This document shows, piece by piece, positions 1-10,223 of a stretch of 64,000 bases of DNA. Origin of the DNA: Sphingomonas cremea. Its GTDB lineage: Bacteria > Pseudomonadota > Alphaproteobacteria > Sphingomonadales > Sphingomonadaceae. The notes below the pieces were generated by a model. That model made no database searches and was not told the DNA's origin. It saw only the letters and a program-made list of their open reading frames with translations. The DNA is taken from contig NZ_JAKFGM010000002.1 in NCBI RefSeq assembly GCF_021502585.1, forward strand, positions 248,001 to 312,000, written 5' to 3'. A program made the translations under genes and the position numbers. The number at the start of each line of letters is the position of its first letter. Positions within the stretch are counted from its first letter, which is position 1.

Positions 1-427
1 CGACGATCGGAGCGAACCAGTCGCGCTTCGCGCCGCCTTCCATATGTTCGATTTGGTCGGCCCGGCTCAGCGTGCGGTTGATCCGCCGCGCCAGCTCCGG
101 CCCGGTATTGGCCGGATAGAGGGATTGGTCGGGGTACATGGCGCCAGCGGTGTTGGCGTCGGCCGCAGCCTGCCAGCCCGAAAGATATATGGCTTCAAGG
201 CCGGCACGGACCATCTGCATCGCCTGGTTACCGGTCACTGCTCCCAAGGCACGGACCGGTTCATCGCGGTGCAGCAGCTCCCACAATCGCAAAGCACCCC
301 TCCGCGCCAAACTATGCTCGACTGGCACCGATCCCCGAAGGCGAAGCACGTCGTCCGGGCTGTACGGGCGTTCGATCCCGTCGAAGCGGCCTGGAGGGGC
401 CGGGACATATTGGTCAAAACTTGTCAT
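1..427 (-). CDS. aceA: isocitrate lyase, N-terminal part (cut by window edge)
   Basis: The leftward frame from the ATG at 427 begins [20 protein letters not shown] and continues through [38 protein letters not shown] and [21 protein letters not shown], which is typical of the isocitrate lyase N-terminus. The enzyme splits isocitrate into glyoxylate and succinate in the glyoxylate bypass, in the cytosol. About 142 codons are visible; the catalytic KKCGH loop lies beyond the edge. The gene is divergent from a fatty-acyl-type regulator starting at 563, which probably controls it. Identification is firm; only completeness is unknown. Confidence 0.93.
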   Translation of the reverse strand, partial: MTSFDQYVPAPPGRFDGIERPYSPDDVLRLRGSVPVEHSLARRGALRLWELLHRDEPVRALGAVTGNQAMQMVRAGLEAIYLSGWQAAADANTAGAMYPDQSLYPANTGPELARRINRTLSRADQIEHMEGGAKRDWFAPIV

Positions 428-562
428 CGTAGCTTCACTCCGGCGCGGTCGCGGTTCGATGGTGCAATGCAACACAGAAGCGCGCCGGGCACACCGGCAA
501 AAAGCGTCGACTTGTCATAACTTGACTTGTGATGTTTGGGATAGATTGACAGACTCGGCCTT
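428..562. promoter_or_regulatory. aceA / regulator divergent control region
   Basis: This 135 bp gap separates the aceA and regulator starts. The 9-mer ACTTGTCAT occurs at 510-518, a one-mismatch copy (ACTTGTGAT) at 525-533, and a further exact copy at 419-427 overlapping the aceA start codon. The first two are spaced 15 bp apart. They could be operator repeats for the adjacent regulator; that is inference. No clear sigma-70 promoter was picked out. Confidence 0.45.
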
Positions 563-1969
563 ATGTCCACGTCGAAACTCTTTCTTGGGCCGCGCCTTCG
601 CCGCCTCCGTCGCGACAGGGAAATGTCGCAAACCGACATGGCGATTAGCCTCGGGATTAGTCCAAGCTATCTCAACCATCTCGAGCGCAATCAGCGGCCG
701 GTGACGGCGGCGCTGCTGCTGAAGCTGGCCGACAGTTACGAGATAGACGTACGCTCGTTCGCGTCCGGTGGTGGGGCACGAACCGGGCCTGACGAATTAG
801 GCGAGATTTTTTCCGATGCGCTTCTCAATGATCTGGATGTCCCCCGCTATGAGCTTGCAGAGCTTGCGCACAACGTCCCCGCGGTGGCCGACGCCATTGC
901 GCGCCTTTATGCCGCGCTGAAGGAAGCCGGGCGCAACCCTAGCATCGCCAGCGCCGGCGATGTCCGGGCGCTGGTGACGCCCGAGAATTGGGTGCGCGAT
1001 TACATCCAGCAGCATCGCAATCATTATCCGGAACTGGAGGCGTGCGCCGAAACTTTGGGCGGCGCTCTTAGCGATCCTCTGTCGATGTCGGAGCCAATGC
1101 GGCGGCGGCTGAAAGAAGCTTGGGGAATCGCCGCCAGGGTGGTCCCGCAAGACGAGCTGGGCAACATCAGCCAGCTGTATGATTCTGACCGTCGGCAATT
1201 CCTGATCTCATCGCAACTGCGCGCCGAAAACCGTACATTCGCACTCGCCTATCAGCTGGCTCTCGTAGAGTTCGCGCAGGTTCTCGACCGAATGGTCGCC
1301 GAGGCGGCCCCGCCCGACGACGGCGTCGCCCAGTTGCTGCACATGAGCCTTGCCAACTATGCAGCCGGCGCAATCATGATGCCCTACGGCCGCTTCCTCA
1401 AAGCATGTGAGGAAATGCGCTATTCGATCGACCGGTTGTGCGGCGAATTCGGCGCGAATGTGGAGCAAGTGGCGCACCGCTTCACCACGATGGGCCGGCC
1501 CGGGGCGCGAGGCGTCCCCTTCTTTATGCTTCGAGTGGACCCCGCGGGTAATATCTCCAAGCGTTACGCCGGCGACCAATTTCCATTCTCTCGTTTCGGC
1601 GGCACTTGTCCGCGCTGGAATTTGCACGCCGCTTTCCAGGCCGCCGGGCAGGTCGTCACCCAGTTGATCGAGACGCCCGACGGACACCGCTATTTTACGG
1701 TGGCGCGGACAATCGAGCGGCCGATCAAGAGCGACTTGTCGGGCGGGCTGCTCGCGATCGGCTTGGGCTGCGATATTCGCCATGCGCATAAATTGTCCTG
1801 CGCCGAGGGCTATGACCTTACCAATGCGCCGGTAACTCCCGTCGGCCCAGCCTGCGCCATTTGCCCACGGCTCGACTGTGGCTATCGCGCGACCGCCCCG
1901 GCGGGGAGGATGCTTGCCGTCGACCGACTGAAGAAGACTATTTCGCCCTACCCGTTCGTGCCCGCCTAG
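563..1969 (+). CDS. XRE/ImmA-type short-chain fatty acyl transcriptional regulator
   Basis: A 468 aa protein. Residues about 8-65 form an XRE helix-turn-helix (RLRRLRRDREMSQTDMAISL, then SYLNHLERNQRPV). The middle resembles the IrrE/ImmA peptidase-like domain but shows no HEXXH motif. The C-terminus carries a Cys-containing DUF2083 region (GPACAICPRLDCGYR). This is the architecture of RamB/ScfR-type regulators, which sense acyl-CoA or acetate status and control glyoxylate-bypass or propionate genes. Its divergent position to aceA supports that role. The ATG at 563 is used because the helix-turn-helix begins soon after it. The specific ligand is unknown. Confidence 0.85.
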   Translation: MSTSKLFLGPRLRRLRRDREMSQTDMAISLGISPSYLNHLERNQRPVTAALLLKLADSYEIDVRSFASGGGARTGPDELGEIFSDALLNDLDVPRYELAELAHNVPAVADAIARLYAALKEAGRNPSIASAGDVRALVTPENWVRDYIQQHRNHYPELEACAETLGGALSDPLSMSEPMRRRLKEAWGIAARVVPQDELGNISQLYDSDRRQFLISSQLRAENRTFALAYQLALVEFAQVLDRMVAEAAPPDDGVAQLLHMSLANYAAGAIMMPYGRFLKACEEMRYSIDRLCGEFGANVEQVAHRFTTMGRPGARGVPFFMLRVDPAGNISKRYAGDQFPFSRFGGTCPRWNLHAAFQAAGQVVTQLIETPDGHRYFTVARTIERPIKSDLSGGLLAIGLGCDIRHAHKLSCAEGYDLTNAPVTPVGPACAICPRLDCGYRATAPAGRMLAVDRLKKTISPYPFVPA

Positions 1970-2035
1970 CTTGCTCGCCCATCTTGCGCAGCTGCGCGGC
2001 CTGCTCAGACGCTCCCCCGGACGGAGCTGCGCCAG

Positions 2036-2953
2036 CTAGGGAGCGACCGGTTCCCGCTCCAGCGCAATTCGGTCCCAGCCGGCGAGATTGGCTGCGGCAT
2101 CGTACGTCGACTGCAAGAACGAGGTGAGCGCCGCATCGGGATCAGCGGCAGCGCGGACCGCCTCATAGGGCAGAACGAACTCTCCGAGCGTTTCGTCGAA
2201 CCGAGCAAGGGCCGGCGTGATGATCGCGCTCCGGAAGCCGTCTGGCTCAGGATAGGCATAGCTATAGAAGATTGGTTCGGCGGCGGTAACTCCGCCCGGC
2301 CAGAATCCCGCGCTAGACACCTCATGGCTATAGGCTTCTCGCGTGACCCGGTCAGGCAGGCCGGGGATGCCGCCGGGGTGGGGCGGCGCAGAGCGCCCCG
2401 AAAAGCGCGTTACAGCCAGGTCGAAGCTTCCCCAGAAGAAATGCACCGGGCTGGCCTTACCGGCAAAACCGGCGCGGAACCGTTCGAAGATTGGAACGAT
2501 CCGCGCAAGCGCGTCGCGTAGCCGCTCAGCAGAATTGCGATCGTAAGAGCGCTGCAGATCGTCTTCGGCAAAGGGAATTGCATCGGCGACCTCGTTCGGA
2601 CGGCCGTTGAAATTCGACGGAAGCCCGTGACGGTCGAGCATGTCGATAAGATCATGGTGCAAGGCGGCGATGCTCGTCGACTGAAGCGGAAGCTTGTCAC
2701 GAACGCCCTTGCTGGTGCGAAGGGCAATGGCGTGCGCGCAAAGATCGATGATCAGTTCGAACCGTTGGCCCCCGGCGGCAATCGGCGGCATCGCCAGACC
2801 TTCGGCAACTGGCAGCAGTGTCACATGCCAGCCGTGGTTGGCCCACGGCGCATGGGCAACGCGCAGCTTGCCCAGCATCTGGCTGGCAAGGTGAAGCAGC
2901 GCAAAGGTCGGCGCATCGCGCTCGACATCGAAGGCAGGCCATTCGTCGCTCAT
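2036..2953 (-). CDS. DUF5996 family protein
   Basis: About 305 aa, starting [20 protein letters not shown] after a strong ribosome site (AAGGAGG about 6 bases before the ATG at 2953); the frame stays open 48 bases further upstream, but this start is better. The sequence ([52 protein letters not shown]) matches DUF5996, a cytosolic family of unknown function that is widespread in bacteria. No catalytic motif is assigned. It is divergent from pheS with about 70 bp between them, so the shared gap probably holds both promoters. Confidence 0.8.
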   Translation of the reverse strand: MSDEWPAFDVERDAPTFALLHLASQMLGKLRVAHAPWANHGWHVTLLPVAEGLAMPPIAAGGQRFELIIDLCAHAIALRTSKGVRDKLPLQSTSIAALHHDLIDMLDRHGLPSNFNGRPNEVADAIPFAEDDLQRSYDRNSAERLRDALARIVPIFERFRAGFAGKASPVHFFWGSFDLAVTRFSGRSAPPHPGGIPGLPDRVTREAYSHEVSSAGFWPGGVTAAEPIFYSYAYPEPDGFRSAIITPALARFDETLGEFVLPYEAVRAAADPDAALTSFLQSTYDAAANLAGWDRIALEREPVAP

Positions 2954-3024
2954 CTCGCACCTCCTTGCGTTCAGGCCCCTTTCCCTGCTTAAGCCCGCCA
3001 ACGCTTCAGCCCAAGGAATCTTAC

Positions 3025-4095
3025 GTGTCCCTCCACCCGCTCCAGGCCCGTTTTAGCGAAGAAATCGCCGCAGCCACCGACCTTAACGCGCTGGATGCGG
3101 TGCGCGTTGCTGCGCTGGGAAAGTCGGGCGAGGTCACCGAGTTGCTGAAGTCTCTCGGAAAGATGGATGCCGATACTCGCATGGCCGAGGCACCGAAAAT
3201 CCATGCCTTGCGCGAAGCTGTGACGGAAGCCATCGCGACGAAGAAAGCCGCATTGGAAAATGCGGAGCTTGATCGACGCCTGGCGACCGAGCGGCTCGAC
3301 CTGTCGCTTCCGGCACGTGAAAATCCCAAAGGTTCAGTCCACCCCGTCAGCCAGGTAATGGACGAGCTTGCCGAGATTTTCGCCGACCTCGGCTTCGCAG
3401 TCGCCGAAGGTCCCGAGATTGAGGACGACTGGCACAATTTCACTGCGCTCAACATTCCCGAAACGCATCCGGCGCGGGCGATGCACGACACATTTTATGT
3501 GGCGGGCGAGCACGAATGGCCGATGGTGCTTCGCACCCATACTTCACCGGTTCAGATACGGACGATGCAGAATGGCAAGCCGCCGTTCCGGGTGATCGCT
3601 CCGGGCCGCGTCTATCGCAGCGACAGCGACGCCACCCATACCCCCATGTTCCACCAGATCGAGGGGCTGGTGATCGACAAGGCGATCACCATGGGCCACC
3701 TCAAATGGACGCTGGAGACATTCCTCAAGGCCTTCTTTGAACGCGACGACATCGTGCTCAGGATGCGGCCGAGCTACTTTCCCTTCACCGAGCCGTCAGC
3801 CGAGGTCGACGTCGGCTGGTCGATCGAGAAGGGCCGCCGCGTAGTCGGCGGCTGTGAGGGCTGGATGGAGGTGCTGGGCAGCGGCATGGTCCACCCTCGC
3901 GTCATCGCGGCGTGCGGGCTCGACCCCAATGAGTGGCAGGGCTTCGCATTTGGCACCGGCGTCGATCGGCTGGCAATGCTCAAATATGGAATGGACGACC
4001 TGCGCGCCTTCTTCGACGGCGACCTCCGTTGGATGAAGCACTACGGGTTCAGCTTCCTCGACGTGCCTACGCTCAGCGGCGGAGTAGGCGCATGA
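3025..4095 (+). CDS. pheS: phenylalanyl-tRNA synthetase alpha subunit
   Basis: A 356 aa class II synthetase subunit, the catalytic half of the alpha2beta2 PheRS that charges tRNA-Phe. It starts at GTG 3025 ([20 protein letters not shown]) behind AAGGA at 3013-3017; the N-terminal coiled coil follows. Motif 2 ([20 protein letters not shown]) begins near residue 193, and motif 3 ([17 protein letters not shown]) near 306. Length is normal for the family. It overlaps pheT by four bases (ATGA), so the two are co-translated. Confidence 0.96.
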   Translation: MSLHPLQARFSEEIAAATDLNALDAVRVAALGKSGEVTELLKSLGKMDADTRMAEAPKIHALREAVTEAIATKKAALENAELDRRLATERLDLSLPARENPKGSVHPVSQVMDELAEIFADLGFAVAEGPEIEDDWHNFTALNIPETHPARAMHDTFYVAGEHEWPMVLRTHTSPVQIRTMQNGKPPFRVIAPGRVYRSDSDATHTPMFHQIEGLVIDKAITMGHLKWTLETFLKAFFERDDIVLRMRPSYFPFTEPSAEVDVGWSIEKGRRVVGGCEGWMEVLGSGMVHPRVIAACGLDPNEWQGFAFGTGVDRLAMLKYGMDDLRAFFDGDLRWMKHYGFSFLDVPTLSGGVGA

Positions 4096-6443
4096 AATTC
4101 TCCCTCTCGTGGCTCAAGGATCATCTCGACACCGACGCCGATGCGGCGACGGTCGCCGAGACGCTGACTCGCATCGGGCTCGAAGTCGAAGGCGTCGAAA
4201 ATCCCGCGGAAGCTCTGAAGCCGTTCCGTATCGTGCGCGTCGTCACCGCGGAGCGCCATCCGCAAGCCGACAAGCTGCAGGTTCTAACGGTCGATGCCGG
4301 CGATGGGGAAGCGCTGCAGGTCGTGTGCGGCGCACCCAACGCCCGCGCCGGCCTGGTCGGCGTGTTTGGCGGGCCGGGTACTTATGTTCCGGGCAGCGAC
4401 TTCGTCCTGAAGAAGGCGTCGATCCGCGGGGTCGAAAGCAACGGCATGATGTGCTCGGCGCGCGAGCTCCAGCTGGGCGAGGATCATGATGGCATCATCG
4501 AACTGCCGTCCGATGCACCGGTGGGTATCAGCTTTGCCGATTATGCCGGGCTCGACGATGCGGTGTTCGACGTTGCGATCACCCCCAATCGCCAGGACTG
4601 CATGGGCGTTCGCGGTATCGCCCGCGACCTAGCCGCGGCGGGCCTGGGGAAGCTGAAACCACTCAATGTCCCAGCAATCGAAGGCAGCTTCGATAACCCG
4701 GTCGAAATCCGTATCGAGGACGCGGAAGGTTGCCCGGCCTTCTTCGGGCGCACGGTGCGTGGGCTGACCAACGGCGCGTCCCCGGAATGGATGCAGCGCC
4801 GGCTGAAGGCGGCCGGACAGCGGCCGATCTCCGCGCTGGTGGACATCACCAACTATGTGATGCTTGACCTCGGCCGGCCGAGCCACGCCTATGACCTCAA
4901 GGAACTCAAGGGTGCGATTGTCGCCCGCCGTGCCAAGGACGGCGAGAAGGTCATGGCGCTCAATGAGAAGGAGTATGAGCTCAATTCGTCGATGACCGTC
5001 ATCGCCGACGAAGCCCAGGTCCACGACATCGGCGGAATCATGGGCGGCGAGCATTCGGGGGTCAGCGAGACGACCACCGCGACGCTTCTCGAAGTCGCTT
5101 ATTTCACTCCCGAACCTATCGCCCGCACGGGCCAGAAGCTCGGCCTTACGAGCGACGCACGCAGCCGGTTCGAGCGCGGCGTCGACCCCGCCTTCCTCGA
5201 CGATGGATTGGCGATTCTCACCAGCCTGATCCTCGACATCTGCGGCGGCGAAGCTAGCCGCGTGACCCGCGCGGGCCAACCGCCGGTCGAGGACAAGCAA
5301 GTCACCTTCGATCCCGAGCGCACCTCTGCGCTTGGTGGACTCGACGTACCGGCCGGCCGACAGGAAGAGATACTCGAGAGCCTTGGATTTCGGATCGATG
5401 GCGGCAAAGCGACGGTGCCCAGCTGGCGCCGCGACATCGACGGCCCCGCTGACCTGGTCGAGGAAGTGACCCGGATTGTAGGCTATGACGCCATTCCTTC
5501 GACTGCGCTTCCGCGCCAGGAAGGCGTCGCCAAACCGACCGCGACCCGATCGCAGCTGGTCGAGCGCCGGGTTCGCCGTGCGGCGGCGGCGCGCGGCCTC
5601 GACGAAGCAGTGACCTGGAGCTTCGTCAGCGAAAAGGAAGCGGCACTGTTCGGGGGTTCGGCCCACATCCTCGCCAACCCAATCAGCGAGGAAATGAAGC
5701 ACATGCGGCCTTCGCTGATTCCCGGCCTAGCCGCCGCGGCAAGACGCAACGAGGATCGCGGCGCAACCAGCATTCGATTGTTCGAAGTCGGGCGTCGCTA
5801 CCTTTCCGACGCCGAACGCCCGACCGTCGGCCTGCTGCTTGCCGGCGACAGTCAGCCGCGCAATTGGCAGTCCGGAAAGGCCAGGGGCTTCGATGCCTTC
5901 GATGCAAAGGCCGAAGTGATCGCTTTGCTGGAAGCGGCCGGCGCGCCGGTTGCCAACCTGCAGCTCGTAATGGGCGCGGGCGAGACATGGCACCCCGGCC
6001 GATCGGCGACGCTAGGACTTGGAAAGAATGTCCTCGCCGCTTTCGGAGAACTGCACCCGCGGGTCGCAAGGGAATTGGACACGCCAGCGGGAACGGTGGC
6101 GGCCGAAATCTATCTGGATGCGATTCCCGCGCCGCGCACCAGTGAGCATGCCCGCTCCGCCTTCACTCCGCCGGCACTGCAGGCGGTAACCCGCGATTTC
6201 GCGTTCATCGTTCCAGCCAGCCTAGCTGCGGATGCGCTGGTTCGCGCTGTCAAAGGTGCCGACAAGGCGCTGATCACCGATGCGCGTCTCTTCGACCGCT
6301 ACGAAGGCGAACAGGGATTGAGCCTGGCGATCGAAGTCACTCTCCAGCCGGGCGAGAAGAGCTTCACCGATGCAGAAATCATCGAGGTTTCGCGGAGGAT
6401 CGTCGCGTCGGCCGAAAAGCTCGGAGCGCAGCTTAGGGGGTGA
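4092..6443 (+). CDS. pheT: phenylalanyl-tRNA synthetase beta subunit
   Basis: 783 aa, normal length. The N-terminus is [20 protein letters not shown]. An EMAP-like tRNA-binding fold lies near residues 40-150 ([20 protein letters not shown]). The B3/B4 editing region ([20 protein letters not shown]) lies near 240-265, and the C-terminal anticodon-binding FDX-ACB domain ([20 protein letters not shown]) covers about 690-783. Partner of PheS. The start at 4092 is fixed by the ATGA overlap. The 3' end overlaps the convergent plsC by 11 bp, so no separate terminator exists there. Confidence 0.96.
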   Translation: MKFSLSWLKDHLDTDADAATVAETLTRIGLEVEGVENPAEALKPFRIVRVVTAERHPQADKLQVLTVDAGDGEALQVVCGAPNARAGLVGVFGGPGTYVPGSDFVLKKASIRGVESNGMMCSARELQLGEDHDGIIELPSDAPVGISFADYAGLDDAVFDVAITPNRQDCMGVRGIARDLAAAGLGKLKPLNVPAIEGSFDNPVEIRIEDAEGCPAFFGRTVRGLTNGASPEWMQRRLKAAGQRPISALVDITNYVMLDLGRPSHAYDLKELKGAIVARRAKDGEKVMALNEKEYELNSSMTVIADEAQVHDIGGIMGGEHSGVSETTTATLLEVAYFTPEPIARTGQKLGLTSDARSRFERGVDPAFLDDGLAILTSLILDICGGEASRVTRAGQPPVEDKQVTFDPERTSALGGLDVPAGRQEEILESLGFRIDGGKATVPSWRRDIDGPADLVEEVTRIVGYDAIPSTALPRQEGVAKPTATRSQLVERRVRRAAAARGLDEAVTWSFVSEKEAALFGGSAHILANPISEEMKHMRPSLIPGLAAAARRNEDRGATSIRLFEVGRRYLSDAERPTVGLLLAGDSQPRNWQSGKARGFDAFDAKAEVIALLEAAGAPVANLQLVMGAGETWHPGRSATLGLGKNVLAAFGELHPRVARELDTPAGTVAAEIYLDAIPAPRTSEHARSAFTPPALQAVTRDFAFIVPASLAADALVRAVKGADKALITDARLFDRYEGEQGLSLAIEVTLQPGEKSFTDAEIIEVSRRIVASAEKLGAQLRG

Positions 6444-7116
6444 GCGCGTTGATCGCGGCGTGAACCCGTGATTCGACATCATCGCGTTTGAGCCCCGGCG
6501 GAATCACATCGCCGACCTTGAAATGAACCGTGCCGCTGCGCTTGACGAAACCCCTGTGCCACAGGCGACCCACGTCATGCGCGACGGGCACGACGGGCAA
6601 TCCAAGCGCTCGATAAAGACCGGCAAATCCGGGTCGAAGGGGAGGCGAAGTGCCGTAGGGGACGCGCGTGCCCTCGGGGAAGATGATCACTGGACGCCCG
6701 CCGGAAACGGCAGCCCTGGCTTCGGCCATCATTGTCCTTAACGCGCTGGCACCTGCTTCGCGGTCGACGCCGATTACGCCGTAACGACGGGTCACCCAGC
6801 CGAACAGGGGGATGACGGTCAGCTCGCGCTTCATCACGACCACCGGGCATTGGGCGAAATGGAGCGTATCGACCGCTTCCATCATCGATTGATGCTTGAC
6901 CGCGATCAGAAAGGGGCCGTCGGGAATCGCGCCATCCCAGACGATGCGGATCCCAAGCACGTTTCGCACCAGCCAATGGTGAAACTGAGACCATGCATGC
7001 ACCACGGCCTGCACCGGCGCGTCGCCGATCGGTGAAACGATGATCACCGTCAGCACGTAAAGTAACGTGCCGGGATAGAAGAGGAGCACGAACAACAGGG
7101 AGCGCAGCAAGTCCAT
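6433..7116 (-). CDS. plsC: 1-acyl-sn-glycerol-3-phosphate acyltransferase (PlsC family)
   Basis: 227 aa. Hydrophobic N-terminus (residues about 5-30), then the acyltransferase block I KHQSMMEAVDT with His75 in an HX4E form, seen in many proteobacterial PlsC proteins in place of HX4D. Block III FPEGTR is at 146-151. It makes phosphatidic acid from lysophosphatidic acid at the inner membrane. Its ATG touches the stop of the upstream YdcF-like gene (TGATG), placing it last in a ftsE-ftsX-ydcF-plsC operon. Confidence 0.88.
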   Translation of the reverse strand: MDLLRSLLFVLLFYPGTLLYVLTVIIVSPIGDAPVQAVVHAWSQFHHWLVRNVLGIRIVWDGAIPDGPFLIAVKHQSMMEAVDTLHFAQCPVVVMKRELTVIPLFGWVTRRYGVIGVDREAGASALRTMMAEARAAVSGGRPVIIFPEGTRVPYGTSPPLRPGFAGLYRALGLPVVPVAHDVGRLWHRGFVKRSGTVHFKVGDVIPPGLKRDDVESRVHAAINALTP

Positions 7117-7652
7117 CAGATGTCGAGCCAGACGCTAAGCCGGCGCAGCACATATTTATTATATTCGCCAAACAGGGTCATGAAATTGGGCTCCGTCCGG
7201 ACCGCGTCAGGAATGATCTTGACGTCCCGATCAAGCTGTCGGTTAAACTCATAGCGCGCGCGCCGCATGTGCCAGTCGCTGGTCACCAGTCGAACGCTCT
7301 TGTAGTGCCGCCGTTCAATCCAGCGCTTTGCTTCCTCGGCATTGGAGCGCGTGTCGACCGATTCCGAGCCAAGGTCGACGCAACAATCGAACAATATCTG
7401 CTTGCCGCCGAGGCGCCTGACCAGGTCAGATTTGCGAACCGAGGGATCGGCTCCAGCAATCAGGAGACGTTTGCCCTTGCCGTCGGCAAGCAGGGCGGCA
7501 GCATATTCGATTCGGCCCTTTCCGCCGGTGATGACAACGATCGCGTCGACCTTTGGCGCGTCCTTGGGAGCAGGCCTGCCAAGGGTTACCCCAAACAGTG
7601 CGAAACCGAGGACGTAAAGGATAGCCAAGAAGGAAAGCAGGCGGGCAATCAT
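7116..7652 (-). CDS. YdcF/DUF218 family membrane-anchored protein
   Basis: 178 aa, starting MIARLLSFLAILYVLGFALF (one membrane segment, residues about 4-22). The DUF218 core follows: VDAIVVITGGKGRIEYAAALL, then LIAGADPSVRKSDLV, a Thr-Arg-Ser-Asn-Ala-Glu-Glu motif, and LVTSDWHMRRARYEF. The family (SanA/YdcF/ElyC) is linked to envelope integrity and vancomycin sensitivity, but the reaction is not settled. The start at 7652 overlaps the ftsX stop by four bases. Position between ftsX and plsC fits an envelope role. Confidence 0.83.
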   Translation of the reverse strand: MIARLLSFLAILYVLGFALFGVTLGRPAPKDAPKVDAIVVITGGKGRIEYAAALLADGKGKRLLIAGADPSVRKSDLVRRLGGKQILFDCCVDLGSESVDTRSNAEEAKRWIERRHYKSVRLVTSDWHMRRARYEFNRQLDRDVKIIPDAVRTEPNFMTLFGEYNKYVLRRLSVWLDI

Positions 7653-8515
7653 AGGCGCTCGCGCAATGCCCTGAGCAACGCTGCCCTGGCAACCACCGTT
7701 GCAAGCAACGCCACGGCCAGGGGCAGCAAGGCGAGGAGCAACGCGTCTTTCCAACCGATCGGCGGCGCCCCCGCGAGCACGGTGGCGGTACTTGCTCCGC
7801 CGAGGATCAAGGCAATGATCAGCCCGGCCACAGCGGCCCCGGCGAGACCACCCAACAAGGCATCGATGGCGATCTGCCGTACGAAAAGGCGAGCGACCTG
7901 CCGGTCGGTGGCGCCAATTCCGTGCATGACTTCAATGGTCGCGCGATGATTGTCGAGTGCACCCCGCGCCGCCAAGATCGTCGCAGCAGCGCTAGCCATC
8001 GCGATCAGCATCACTAGCCCGAATGCCAGCAGGGTCAGTCCGGTCAAAGCCTGGAGCAATGGCGCCAGGCTGGCACGATGAGCGACAAAACGCGCCCCCG
8101 GAACGGCTCGTTCGATAATTTGCCCGATCCTGTTCGGGTCGGCGGCAGGTGCCACGTCGACATCGATGATCGCGGGCAATGGCAGGTCGGCCTCGGCGCC
8201 GGAAGGACCAAGCCAACGTTCGAGCGTCCGACGCAGATCATCGGGCGGGACCTGGTTGGCGCGTATCACGCCCGGTGCAGACCGTGCAGCGGCCATGGCC
8301 GCCGGAGCCTTGGCCGACCCGTCGGCGATCTGGATGGAATAGCGATGCTCCACGCCCGATTTGACCACCGCGGCGCTGTTGACGAGCGCCAACCCCGTAG
8401 CGGCGACGACGACCATGACAAATGTCATGATCGCGATAAGCAGCGGCACCGGTCCGCGTACGCCGCTTGACGGAATGAGCCGCCGCTCGGGCTCGGAGAT
8501 GACCAGGAAACTCAT
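7649..8515 (-). CDS. ftsX: cell division protein FtsX
   Basis: 288 aa ABC-type permease. The first membrane segment is near residues 27-47 (LLIAIMTFVMVVVAATGLAL). A periplasmic loop of about 110 residues follows, then three more segments, including LLAFGLVMLIAMASAAATIL and a final ALLPLAVALLATVVARA. FtsX with FtsE controls periplasmic murein hydrolases at the septum. It overlaps ftsE (ATGA at its start). Low sequence conservation outside the membrane part is usual for FtsX; the neighbour makes the call secure. Confidence 0.88.
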   Translation of the reverse strand: MSFLVISEPERRLIPSSGVRGPVPLLIAIMTFVMVVVAATGLALVNSAAVVKSGVEHRYSIQIADGSAKAPAAMAAARSAPGVIRANQVPPDDLRRTLERWLGPSGAEADLPLPAIIDVDVAPAADPNRIGQIIERAVPGARFVAHRASLAPLLQALTGLTLLAFGLVMLIAMASAAATILAARGALDNHRATIEVMHGIGATDRQVARLFVRQIAIDALLGGLAGAAVAGLIIALILGGASTATVLAGAPPIGWKDALLLALLPLAVALLATVVARAALLRALRERL

Positions 8516-9234
8516 CGGCCGAGTTCCCGCGTGGGTGCGCCCGGCGGATGCTTCAGTGCGCCGGTCGGATCGACCAGCAGGCCATTTTCCAGCCGAATCA
8601 ATTGGGCGCCCGGGGTCGCGGCGATGAGGCCGAGGTCATGGGTCGCGACGATCACCGTGGTTCCCAGCCGATTCATCGCGGTCAGCAAATGCAGGATCCG
8701 CTCGGCCATCGCCGCGTCGACGTTACCGGTAGGCTCGTCAGCGATGATGATTTCCGGCCGGGCGATAACCGCTCGGGCGATTGCGACGCGCTGCTGCTCG
8801 CCGCCCGACAGGGTCGGCGGGCGGGCGCTGGCGCGATCCGCCAAACCTACCCATGCCAACATCTCGCGCACCGGCCCCTCGACTTGCTGCTCGTCATGAC
8901 CGGCGATGCGTAGCGGAAGTGCGACATTGTCGAATGCGGACAGATGCCGGATCAGCCGGAAATCCTGGAACACCACCCCGATCCGGCGCCGATAGGCCGG
9001 CAGCGCGTCGCGAGGCGCGTCGGCCAGTTCGTCCCCGAACAAGGACATGCGGCCACGCGTCGGCCGTTGTGCCAGGTAAAGCAGCTTGAGCAACGACGTT
9101 TTGCCCGCGCCCGAGGGGCCAGTGAGAAAATAAAATGTGCCTTCGCGTAGCCGAAAGTCGAGATCGCGCAGCACCTCGGCACCCGTGCCGTAGCGCAGTC
9201 CAACCCGGTCGAATTCAACGATCGTGTTAGCCAA
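8512..9234 (-). CDS. ftsE: cell division ATP-binding protein FtsE
   Basis: 240 aa ABC ATPase. Start chosen at TTG 9234 (LANTIVEFDRVGLRYG) with AGGGAG about 7 bases upstream; an ATG 66 bases further out lacks a good site and would add a non-homologous tail. Walker A GPSGAGKT is at 39-46, the signature LSGGE at 142-146, and Walker B IIIADEP at 162-168. It partners FtsX at the division site. Divergent from the MJ0042-finger gene at 9345. Confidence 0.93.
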   Translation of the reverse strand: MANTIVEFDRVGLRYGTGAEVLRDLDFRLREGTFYFLTGPSGAGKTSLLKLLYLAQRPTRGRMSLFGDELADAPRDALPAYRRRIGVVFQDFRLIRHLSAFDNVALPLRIAGHDEQQVEGPVREMLAWVGLADRASARPPTLSGGEQQRVAIARAVIARPEIIIADEPTGNVDAAMAERILHLLTAMNRLGTTVIVATHDLGLIAATPGAQLIRLENGLLVDPTGALKHPPGAPTRELGR

Positions 9235-9344
9235 ACGCCGCTCCCTTTGCCCCGACACCGATGTGGCACGGCGCGCCCCGCCTTGCCAAGGCACGAGCAT
9301 TGCTGTTTATCCACGTTAACGCTTTCGGGAGGCACCAACCCCAA

Positions 9345-10214
9345 ATGATCCTGACCTGCCCCGCCTGCGACACCAAATATGTGGTGAAGGATGACGCCAT
9401 TCCGCCAGGCGGCCGCCAGGTGCGCTGCGCTTCATGCAAGCATAGTTGGCATCAGGAGCCGGAGGTGCTGGTCGCAGAACCGGCAACCGCCGCCGATATC
9501 GATTTCGGCGGAACGCCGCCGGAGGCCTTTGGTGAGCCGGTCGCCGAAACGCTGCAGGCAGCCGCGGAGGGAAGCCTGGTCGCCGAAGAGCCGCAATCCG
9601 ACATTGATGATGGCGGACAATCGGCCTGGGGAGAAGTTGCGGAGGAGCCGGTCACCGAACCCCCGGTCCTCCATGGCGGTGACAATGTTGCAATGGAAGA
9701 AGCACCGGCGGTCGCGGATGAGTGGCGGGCGCCCGCGTCCGTCGAAGAGCCGTCCGTGGAAGAGGATTTTGTCGGCTATGCGCCCATCACAGAAGATGGC
9801 GAAGCGCCACGGCGGCGCTGGCCGCTTCTGCTTGCTATTTTGGCGGTGATCATCGCAGCTGCAGCGGCTTTCTGGTTTTTCGCGCCCTCCGAATGGAAGG
9901 CACGGGCGGGAATTGCCCAGGCCGGTGCCACGCCGCTTCAGTTGATGATCACGACCAGCGATCGCCAGCCGCTGGAAAGCGGGAATGAGTTGGTCGCGAT
10001 CAGCGGACGGGTAATCAATCCTACCGACAAAGAGCAGAATGTGCCGCCGATCCGCGCCGAATTGCGGGACAAGGCGACCAGGACTCTCGTCCATCGCTGG
10101 ACCATTGCACCGCCTGCGCGCGTGCTCGCCCCGCGCAGCAGCGCCAGCTTCAATAGCGCAGAGGTCGACGTTCCCAAGGGCGGTGACGAATTGACTGTCA
10201 CGCTGGAGCAATGA
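9345..10214 (+). CDS. MJ0042-type zinc-finger membrane protein
   Basis: 289 aa. The N-terminal zinc ribbon has Cys5-Cys8 and Cys28-Cys31 (MILTCPACDTKYVVKDDAIP). A long acidic linker rich in Glu-Pro follows. One membrane segment covers about 161-180 (LLLAILAVIIAAAAAFWFFA), then a C-terminal extracytoplasmic domain of the DUF3426 type (TPLQLMITTSDRQPLESGNE). Function unknown; such proteins commonly sit beside ftsEX in sphingomonads. The ATG at 9345 has GGGAGG upstream. Confidence 0.78.
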   Translation: MILTCPACDTKYVVKDDAIPPGGRQVRCASCKHSWHQEPEVLVAEPATAADIDFGGTPPEAFGEPVAETLQAAAEGSLVAEEPQSDIDDGGQSAWGEVAEEPVTEPPVLHGGDNVAMEEAPAVADEWRAPASVEEPSVEEDFVGYAPITEDGEAPRRRWPLLLAILAVIIAAAAAFWFFAPSEWKARAGIAQAGATPLQLMITTSDRQPLESGNELVAISGRVINPTDKEQNVPPIRAELRDKATRTLVHRWTIAPPARVLAPRSSASFNSAEVDVPKGGDELTVTLEQ

Positions 10215-10223
10215 CGTCGTAAG

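Noticed and set aside
4629-5702. 357-codon leftward frame inside pheT
   Set aside because: Fully antisense to pheT with no recognisable domain.
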